Positions 57,667 through 64,000 of a stretch of DNA of 64,000 bases are shown piece by piece. Made by a program: the position numbers and the translations under genes. Position 1 is the stretch's first letter, and the number at the start of each line of letters is the position of its first letter. Under the pieces are notes generated by a model. That model searched no databases. It saw only the letters and a list, made by a program, of their open reading frames with translations, and was not told the DNA's origin. The DNA lies in the NCBI GenBank assembly GCA_963716215.1, contig OY970298.1:992001-1056000 (forward strand), in the 5' to 3' direction. The stretch is from JACVRW01 sp963716215. GTDB lineage: Bacteria > Actinomycetota > Thermoleophilia > Solirubrobacterales > Thermoleophilaceae.

Positions 57667-57717
57667 ATGTTTCGCAAGTTCGGGCCCCGCCCGAAGAAGA
57701 CTTTGAGAAAGGGGTAG
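57667..57717 (+). CDS. Candidate 16-residue basic peptide between fusA and tuf
   Basis: The frame ATG TTT CGC AAG to TAG encodes MFRKFGPRPKKTLRKG. Six of 16 residues are Lys or Arg. It ends six bases before the tuf GTG, and the AAAGGGG at its end may act as the tuf ribosome site. If translated it could couple tuf expression. It could also be a chance frame. Confidence 0.3.
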   Translation: MFRKFGPRPKKTLRKG

Positions 57718-57723
57718 TTCGGA

Positions 57724-58911
<1,188 letters not shown>

Positions 58912-58921
58912 GGGCACCTCC

Positions 58922-58975
58922 GACAGAGGACCTACACGGGGGCGGGCAGAAGCAAGGTCCGCCCCCGAATCTGTC
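58922..58975 (+). promoter_or_regulatory. Structured region between tuf and rpsJ
   Basis: CGGGGGCGG at 58937-58945 pairs perfectly with CCGCCCCCG at 58959-58967 over 13 bases. Outside it, GACAGA at 58922-58927 pairs with TCTGTC at 58970-58975. GGACCT at 58928-58933 could alternatively pair with AGGTCC at 58955-58960, competing with the main stem. It ends eight bases before the rpsJ ATG, so it can affect rpsJ translation or terminate tuf transcripts. Confidence 0.5.
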
Positions 58976-58982
58976 TCACACC

Positions 58983-59306
58983 ATGGCGACACTCACGCAG
59001 AACAAGATCCGCATTCGGCTCAAGGCCTACGACCACTCGGCGATCGAAACGGCCGCCAAGGAGATCGTGGACACGGCCGTGCGCACCGGCGCCTCGGTGT
59101 CCGGGCCCGTCCCGCTTCCGACCGAGAAGAACGTCTACTGCGTGATCAAGTCGCCGTTCAAGGACAAGGACTCGCGGGAGCACTTCGAGATCCGCACGCA
59201 CAAGCGGCTGATCGACATCCTTCAGCCCACGCCCAAGACGGTGGACTCGCTCCAGCGTCTCGATCACCTCCCCGCGGGCGTCGACATCCAGATCCAGCTG
59301 GTGTAG
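58983..59306 (+). CDS. rpsJ: 30S ribosomal protein S10
   Basis: The 107-residue protein is S10 (NusE): IRIRLKAYDHSAIETAAKEIVDTA and THKRLIDILQPTPKTVDSLQRLDHLPAGVDI. It also joins NusG and NusB in antitermination. It is the first gene of the S10 operon here. Confidence 0.97.
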   Translation: MATLTQNKIRIRLKAYDHSAIETAAKEIVDTAVRTGASVSGPVPLPTEKNVYCVIKSPFKDKDSREHFEIRTHKRLIDILQPTPKTVDSLQRLDHLPAGVDIQIQLV

Positions 59307-59310
59307 TGCC

Positions 59311-59940
59311 GTGGCTGGTCTTCTGGGAAGAAAAATCGGTATGACGCAGGTCTTCAACCCCGAAGACGGCCACGTCGAGCGCGTGACCGTGATCGAGGCC
59401 GGCCCCTGTTTCGTCACCGGCATCCGGCGCGCCGAGCGCGACGGCTACGACGCCGTCCAGCTTGCCTTCGGCGAGACGACCGAGAAGCGGCTCAACAAGC
59501 CGAAGCTGGGCCTGCTCAAGAAGGCCGGTGTCGGCACGCTCCGTTACCTGCGCGAGTTCCGCGGCGAGCCCGGCGAGCTCCAGGTCGGCGCCGAGGTCAA
59601 GGTCGACGCGGTCTTCGAGCCCGGCCAGACGGTCAAGGTGTCGGGCGTCTCGAAGGGCAAGGGCTTCGCGGGCACGATCAAGCGCCACAACTTTCACCGC
59701 GGCCCGGTGTCGCACGGCTCCCACAACGTGCGCGCCCCCGGCTCGATCGGCGCCTCGGCCGACCCCGCGCGCGTGTTCAAGGGCATCCGCGGACCCGGTC
59801 AGATGGGCAACAAGCGCGTCACCCAGCGCGGCCTCGAGGTCGTGGAGGTGCGCGCCGCCGAGAACCTGCTGCTGGTACGCGGCTCGGTGCCCGGGCCGAA
59901 GGGCTCGGTCGTGGAGATCCGCAGGGACGGTGATCGCTGA
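59311..59940 (+). CDS. rplC: 50S ribosomal protein L3
   Basis: The 209-residue protein starts at a GTG four bases after rpsJ. It has LLGRKIGMTQVFNPEDG, the loop near the peptidyl-transferase centre (FHRGPVSHGSHNVRAPGSIGASADPARVFKG cut into its parts) and VRGSVPGPKGSVVEIR. Glutamine methylation of L3 would involve the Q of GPGQMGNKR, as in other bacteria. Confidence 0.97.
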   Translation: MAGLLGRKIGMTQVFNPEDGHVERVTVIEAGPCFVTGIRRAERDGYDAVQLAFGETTEKRLNKPKLGLLKKAGVGTLRYLREFRGEPGELQVGAEVKVDAVFEPGQTVKVSGVSKGKGFAGTIKRHNFHRGPVSHGSHNVRAPGSIGASADPARVFKGIRGPGQMGNKRVTQRGLEVVEVRAAENLLLVRGSVPGPKGSVVEIRRDGDR

Positions 59941-59941
59941 G

Positions 59942-60562
59942 ATGGCCGCCGCCAAGTACATCGGCGGTGGCTCGGGCTCGCTCGACCTGGACGACGCCGT
60001 CTTCGGCGAGCGCTTCCACGGCCCGATCGTCCACGAGGCCGTGCGCGCCGAGCTGGCCGCCCGCCGTCGCGGTACCGCCTCAACTCAGACCCGCGGCGAG
60101 GTCTCGATGACCGGCGCCAAGGCCTGGCGCCAGAAGGGCACCGGCCGGGCGCGCGTGGGCGCGCTGTCCAGTCCCCAACGCGTGGGCGGCGGTGTGGCCT
60201 TCGGGCCCAAGCCGCGCTCCTACACGGTCAAGATCAACCGCAAGGCACGCCGCCGCGCGCTGCGCGCCGCGCTCTCGGTACACGCTGAGCGCGGCTCGAT
60301 CGCCGCCATCGACCCGGCCAAGTTCGACACCCCGTCGACCAAGGCCGCGGTGGCCGCCCTGTCTGGCCTCGAGGGCGACGGCGCCGTGCTGCTGGTGCTC
60401 ACCGACGGCGAGGAAAACTGCCTCAAGTCCTTCCGCAACCTCTCCGACGTGACCGTGTTGCACGCCGACCAGGTTGGCGTGGCGGACGTGATCGGTGCCG
60501 GACGGCTCGTGGTCTCCGAGGCCGCGCTCGCTCGCGTGACCGAGAAGGCGGTGGCCAAGTGA
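59942..60562 (+). CDS. rplD: 50S ribosomal protein L4
   Basis: The 206-residue protein has the L4 extended-loop motif TQTRGEVSMTGAKAWRQKGTGRAR, which lines the exit tunnel, and the C-terminal globular part. The ATG at 59942 is chosen; an in-frame GTG 12 bases earlier would overlap rplC. The stop overlaps rplW in GTGA. Confidence 0.95.
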   Translation: MAAAKYIGGGSGSLDLDDAVFGERFHGPIVHEAVRAELAARRRGTASTQTRGEVSMTGAKAWRQKGTGRARVGALSSPQRVGGGVAFGPKPRSYTVKINRKARRRALRAALSVHAERGSIAAIDPAKFDTPSTKAAVAALSGLEGDGAVLLVLTDGEENCLKSFRNLSDVTVLHADQVGVADVIGAGRLVVSEAALARVTEKAVAK

Positions 60563-60855
60563 ACGCCCGTCAGGTGATCGTGCGGCCCGTCATCTCCGAG
60601 AAGAGCTACGCGCTGCTGGCGGCCAACAAGTACACGTTCCGCGTGTACGACGGCGCGAACAAGACACAGGTACGCCAAGCGATCGAGGAGATCTTCGGCG
60701 TGCGGGTGACCGGCGTGCGCACGGCATGGGTCAAGGCCAAGCCGAAGCGCCGCGGCTTCACCAAGGGGCAGCGTCGCCGCTGGAAGAAGGCGATCGTGAC
60801 GCTGCACCCAGAGGATTCCATCGAGCTCTTCGAAGGCCAGGAGGTCTCCGGCTAA
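60559..60855 (+). CDS. rplW: 50S ribosomal protein L23
   Basis: The 98-residue protein starts with a GTG overlapping rplD. It shows RPVISEKSYALLAANKYTFRV and a loop region KAKPKRRGFTKGQRRRWKKAIVTL cut at its usual strands. L23 docks trigger factor and SRP at the exit site. Its TAA overlaps the rplB ATG by one base. Confidence 0.96.
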   Translation: MNARQVIVRPVISEKSYALLAANKYTFRVYDGANKTQVRQAIEEIFGVRVTGVRTAWVKAKPKRRGFTKGQRRRWKKAIVTLHPEDSIELFEGQEVSG

Positions 60856-61700
60856 TGGCGATCAAGAAGTACAAGCCGACGTCGCCGGGCCGGCGCTTTG
60901 CGACCTACCTCCAGCACGAGGCGGTCACCAAGAGCGAGCCCGAGAAGGCGTTGACCGAGGGCCTGCGCAAGTCCGGCGGCCGCAACGCGCACGGGCGCGT
61001 GACCTCGCGCCACCGCGGCGGCGGGGCCAAGCGCCGCTACCGCAAGATCGACTTCAAGCGGCGCAAGGACGGCGTGCCGGCCAAGGTCGCGGCCATCGAG
61101 TACGACCCGAACCGCTCGTCGCACATCGCCCTGCTCCACTACGCCGACGGCGAGAAGCGCTACATCCTCGCGCCCGCGCGGATGGCGGTCGGGGCGATCA
61201 TCGCGTCTGGACCCGACGCCGACATCGCGCCCGGAAACTGCCTGCCGCTGGCGAACATCCCCACCGGCACCACCTTGCACAACGTGGAGCTGACCCCCGG
61301 TCGCGGCGGCCAGCTCGGCCGCAGCGCCGGCGCGTCGATCCAGCTGGTCGCCAAGGAGGGCCGCTACGCGACCCTGCGGCTGCCCTCCGGCGAGATGCGC
61401 ATGGTCGAGGTCCTGTGCCGCGCCACGATCGGCGTGCTCGGGAACGCCGAGCACGAACTGGTCGACCTCGGCAAGGCGGGACGTTCGCGCCATCGCGGCA
61501 AGCGCCCGCAGACACGCGGCGTGGCCATGAACCCCGTGGACCATCCGCACGGCGGCGGCGAGGCACACCACACGCCCGGCGGCCATCCGGTCACGCCCTG
61601 GGGCGTGCCGACGCTCGGCTACCGCACGCGCAAGAAGCGCAAGACATCCGACAAGTTCATCGTTCGCGGCCGGCGGCGCGGCAAGAAGGGCCGGAGGTAA
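60855..61700 (+). CDS. rplB: 50S ribosomal protein L2
   Basis: The 281-residue protein matches L2: IKKYKPTSPGRRFATY, GRNAHGRVTSRHRGGGAKRRYR, and the C-terminal AMNPVDHPHGGGEAHHTPGG, whose His residue (HPHGGG) is linked to peptidyl transfer. It is near the usual length of about 275. Confidence 0.97.
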   Translation: MAIKKYKPTSPGRRFATYLQHEAVTKSEPEKALTEGLRKSGGRNAHGRVTSRHRGGGAKRRYRKIDFKRRKDGVPAKVAAIEYDPNRSSHIALLHYADGEKRYILAPARMAVGAIIASGPDADIAPGNCLPLANIPTGTTLHNVELTPGRGGQLGRSAGASIQLVAKEGRYATLRLPSGEMRMVEVLCRATIGVLGNAEHELVDLGKAGRSRHRGKRPQTRGVAMNPVDHPHGGGEAHHTPGGHPVTPWGVPTLGYRTRKKRKTSDKFIVRGRRRGKKGRR

Positions 61701-61703
61701 GCC

Positions 61704-61982
61704 ATGTCCCGCTCGTCCAAGAAGGGTCCGTTCATCGAGGAGCGACTGCTCCGGCGCGTGGAGGCCATGAACGCCTCAGGCGACCGACAGATGGTCAAGA
61801 CCTGGTCGCGCACCTCGGTGATCTTCCCCGAGATGGTGGGTCACACGATCGCGGTCCACGACGGCCGCAAGCACGTCCCGGTGTTCGTCTCCGAGTCGAT
61901 GGTCGGTCACAAGCTCGGCGAGTTCGCGCCCACGCGCGTCTTCCGCGGCCATGCCGGCAGCGACCGGGTGAGGATGCGGTGA
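61704..61982 (+). CDS. rpsS: 30S ribosomal protein S19
   Basis: The 92-residue protein shows SRSSKKGPFIEERLLRRVEAM, KTWSRTSVIFPEMVGHTIAVHDGRKHVPVFV cut at its strands, and GHKLGEFAPTRVFRGHAG. It binds 16S rRNA in the 30S head. Its stop overlaps rplV by 4 bases. Confidence 0.97.
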   Translation: MSRSSKKGPFIEERLLRRVEAMNASGDRQMVKTWSRTSVIFPEMVGHTIAVHDGRKHVPVFVSESMVGHKLGEFAPTRVFRGHAGSDRVRMR

Positions 61983-62683
61983 CGGACCGGAAGCCGAACG
62001 CTGCGCAGCCGGCCGAGCCGGCTGCTTCGCGCCTCGAAGCACCCGAGGGCGGCTGGAGCTCCCTCAAGGTCGACGAGCTCAAGGAGCAGCTCGAGGCCCG
62101 CGGCTTGCCGAAGTCGGGCAAGAAGGACGAGCTGATCGCCCGGCTGGAGGAGCACGACTCCACGTCCGACGAGGGCGGCGTCGCCGAAGAGGTCATTCCC
62201 CCGGAGGAGCCCGCCGAGGAGCCGAGCGCCGAAGAGGTGGCGGCCGAGGAGCCGTCCAAGCCGGCGCGCCGACGCGGCTCCGCGGAGACGGGGACCCCGA
62301 GCACGAAGAAGGCAGCGCCGCGCCGCCCCGACGGCGAGATCGTCGTGCGCGCCCGCTCGCGCTACGTGCGCACCGCGCCGCGCAAGGCGCGCCTGGTGAT
62401 GGACCACATTCGCGGCAAGGAGGTCGAGCAGGCGCGCGCTCTGCTGACCCACGCCCCGCGCGCCGTGGCCGAGGACATCTTGAAGCTGCTCAACTCCGCG
62501 ATCGCCAACGCCGAGTCGGCCTACGAGCTCGGGCCGGATGAGCTGCGGATCATGAAGGCCTTCGTCGACGAGGGCCCCACGATCAAGCGCTACCGGCCGC
62601 GGGCGCTCGGGCGCGCCACCCCGATCAAGAAGCGCACGAGCCACATGACCATCGAGCTCACGACCACAGCGAACGGGAGGTAG
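61979..62683 (+). CDS. rplV: 50S ribosomal protein L22 with N-terminal SAP-like domain
   Basis: The 234-residue protein starts at a GTG in GTGA overlap with rpsS. Residues about 122-234 are normal L22 (RARSRYVRTAPRKARLVMDHIRG and AFVDEGPTIKRYRPRALGRA), which lines the exit tunnel. Residues 27-58 are a SAP-type helix-helix motif (LKVDELKEQLEARGLPKSGK then KDELIARLEE), a nucleic-acid-binding domain best known in eukaryotic proteins and some phage or helicase proteins. An acidic linker (residues 60-115) joins the two. The usual L22 has about 110-120 residues, so this is a fusion rather than a mis-called start. Confidence 0.9.
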   Translation: MTDRKPNAAQPAEPAASRLEAPEGGWSSLKVDELKEQLEARGLPKSGKKDELIARLEEHDSTSDEGGVAEEVIPPEEPAEEPSAEEVAAEEPSKPARRRGSAETGTPSTKKAAPRRPDGEIVVRARSRYVRTAPRKARLVMDHIRGKEVEQARALLTHAPRAVAEDILKLLNSAIANAESAYELGPDELRIMKAFVDEGPTIKRYRPRALGRATPIKKRTSHMTIELTTTANGR

Positions 62684-62688
62684 CCGCC

Positions 62689-63543
62689 ATGGGCCAGAAG
62701 GTTCATCCGGAAGCTCTGCGGGTCGGCTACATCCACGACTGGAAGTCGACCTGGTTCAACGAGAAGGAGTTCTCCGAGTACTTGATGGAGGACATCGGCA
62801 TCCGCGACCACATCGAGAACAAGCTCGCGCATGCCGGTCTGTCGACCATCACGATCAAGAAGAACAAGAACGAGGTCGAGGTCAACATCCACACGGCGCG
62901 GCCGGGGATCGTGATCGGCAAGTCCGGCTCCGAGGTGGACGCCCTGCGCAAGGAGCTCCACCGCATGACCGGCAAGGCGGTGAAGGTCAACATCCTCGAG
63001 ATCAAGCGCCCCGAGCTGGACGCCAAGCTCGTGGCTCAGTCGATCGCCGAGCAGCTCCAGAACCGCGTCGCGTTTCGCCGCGCCATGAAGCGCGCGCTGA
63101 CCAGCGCCATGCGCTCGGGCGCCAAGGGCGTGAAGATCCAGGTGTCGGGTCGCCTCGGCGGCGCCGAGATGGCGCGGACCGAGGGCTACTCGGACGGTCG
63201 CGTGCCGCTGCACACGTTGCGCGCCGACATCGACTACGGCTTCTACGAGGCCCGCACCACCTTCGGCCGCATCGGCGTGAAGGTCTGGATCAACAAGGGC
63301 GAGATCATGCCCAAGGGATTCGCGCAGGACCTGACCGAGCTCGAGGCGCCCCAGGCCGTGGGCCCGGGTGGCGGTGGCCGCGGCGGTCCCGGTGGGCGTG
63401 GTCCCGGCGGCGCCGGCCGCGGTCCGGGCGGCGGAGGCCGCGGTCCGGGGGGCGGTGGCCGCGGACCTGGTGGTGGCGGTCGCGGTGGTCGCGGCGGCCC
63501 CGGCGGCGGCCAGGGCGGTCCCCCTCCGGGAGGCAGGCTCTGA
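62689..63543 (+). CDS. rpsC: 30S ribosomal protein S3 with Gly/Arg-rich C-terminal tail
   Basis: The 284-residue protein has an N-terminal KH domain (RPGIVIGKSGSEVDALRKEL with the GxxG loop) and the C-terminal S3 domain (GAKGVKIQVSGRLGGAEMARTEGYSDGRVPLHTLRADIDYGF cut into its parts). From residue 225 about 60 residues are mostly Gly, Arg and Pro (GPGGGGRGGPGGRGPGG). S3 lines the mRNA entry tunnel. Its stop overlaps rplP by one base. Confidence 0.95.
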   Translation: MGQKVHPEALRVGYIHDWKSTWFNEKEFSEYLMEDIGIRDHIENKLAHAGLSTITIKKNKNEVEVNIHTARPGIVIGKSGSEVDALRKELHRMTGKAVKVNILEIKRPELDAKLVAQSIAEQLQNRVAFRRAMKRALTSAMRSGAKGVKIQVSGRLGGAEMARTEGYSDGRVPLHTLRADIDYGFYEARTTFGRIGVKVWINKGEIMPKGFAQDLTELEAPQAVGPGGGGRGGPGGRGPGGAGRGPGGGGRGPGGGGRGPGGGGRGGRGGPGGGQGGPPPGGRL

Positions 63544-63962
63544 TGCTGCAGCCGAAGCGAGTCAAGTGGCGCAAGGAACATCGAGGCCGCATGCGCGGCA
63601 ACGCCAAGGGGGGCACGCGCGTGGAGTTCGGTGAGTACGGACTGAAGTCGCTCGAGCGCGGCTGGGTCACCAACCGCCAGATCGAGGCGGCGCGAATCGC
63701 GATGACGCGCAAGATCAAGCGCGGCGGCAAGGTCTGGATCAACATCTTTCCCGACAAGCCCTACACGCAGAAGCCGGCCGAGACCCGCATGGGCTCCGGC
63801 AAGGGCTCGCCCGAGGGCTGGGTCGCCGTGGTCAAGCCGGGGCGGGTCATGTTCGAGCTGTCCGGAGTGCCGGAGCCGCTGGCGCGCGAGGCGATGCGAC
63901 TGGCCGGCCACAAGCTGCCCGTGAAGACGAAGTTCGTCCATCGCGAAGGCGGTCAGGGATGA
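63543..63962 (+). CDS. rplP: 50S ribosomal protein L16
   Basis: The 139-residue protein shows LQPKRVKWRKEHRGRMRGNAKGG, the loop RKIKRGGKVWINIFPDKPYTQKPAETRMGSGKGSPEGWVAVV cut at its strands, and RLAGHKLPVKTKFV. It contacts the A-site tRNA and is needed late in 50S assembly. Its TGA overlaps the next start in ATGA. Confidence 0.97.
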   Translation: MLQPKRVKWRKEHRGRMRGNAKGGTRVEFGEYGLKSLERGWVTNRQIEAARIAMTRKIKRGGKVWINIFPDKPYTQKPAETRMGSGKGSPEGWVAVVKPGRVMFELSGVPEPLAREAMRLAGHKLPVKTKFVHREGGQG

Positions 63963-64000
63963 AGTCGGTCGAGGTGCATAACCTTGAGGACGCCCAGCTG
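63959..64000 (+). CDS. rpmC: 50S ribosomal protein L29, start only (truncated by window edge)
   Basis: The ATG overlaps the rplP stop. The visible residues MKSVEVHNLEDAQL are an L29-type N-terminus, and rpmC is the standard gene after rplP. The rest lies beyond the window. Confidence 0.8.
   Translation, partial: MKSVEVHNLEDAQL

Noticed and set aside
62689..63543. The glycine repeats of rpsC as a CRISPR array or tandem repeat element.
   Set aside because: The repeats are in frame, encode GPGG and GRGG units of the S3 tail, and have no conserved repeat-spacer unit.

Overview
The window is GC-rich bacterial chromosome, by eye around 70% G+C, with frequent GTG and TTG starts. It looks like a deep-branching actinobacterium. 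I favour the class Thermoleophilia (Solirubrobacterales-like), because the ribosomal proteins carry lineage-type extensions, ribonucleotide reduction depends on vitamin B12 (nrdJ with nrdR), and the str and S10 gene clusters lie close to rpoBC. That placement is inference; no marker was compared with a database. I see no insertion sequence, prophage, CRISPR array or replication origin.

Positions 1-13700 hold mixed metabolic and regulatory genes. There is the 3' end of an ECF sigma gene with a coupled membrane protein, a DUF892 ferritin-like protein, acetyltransferase, typA, a pair of oxidoreductases (aldo/keto reductase and luciferase-like), an M20 peptidase, a flavin oxidoreductase, a secreted DUF5666 protein, a second sigma factor with a zinc-finger anti-sigma candidate, a lipase-like hydrolase, and an unrecognised 421-residue coiled-coil protein behind a perfect 16-bp palindrome. 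Positions 13741-20753 hold nucleotide and DNA metabolism: nrdJ and nrdR overlap on the minus strand behind an NrdR-box-like site, and tmk and holB overlap on the plus strand.

Positions 20988-31899 are accessory. A tRNA-Thr(CGT) sits next to a large secreted protein with delta-60 and RTX-type repeats. A two-component system follows, bracketed by two small secreted proteins with Asp/Gly/His-rich tails. Then come a VTT-domain membrane protein, pgsA, a Clp-N-like protein and folE2. Positions 32096-35168 hold the principal sigma factor, tRNA-Tyr, tRNA-Thr(GGT) and a PAS histidine kinase.

From 35757 onward the window is the core gene-expression block: rpmG, secE, nusG, rplK, rplA, a structured rplJ leader, rplJ, rplL, three inserted genes (ggt, a membrane hydrolase, a PAS protein), rpoB, rpoC and a strong terminator. 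Three unrelated genes follow, then rpsL, rpsG, three more unrelated genes, fusA, tuf, and the S10 operon (rpsJ, rplC, rplD, rplW, rplB, rpsS, rplV, rpsC, rplP, start of rpmC). The insertions split the classical rplJL-rpoBC and str operons, and each split-off part has its own structured leader. Several core proteins carry unusual additions: a SAP-like domain on L22, a Gly/Arg tail on S3, an acidic tail on L10 and a 130-residue extension on SecE.
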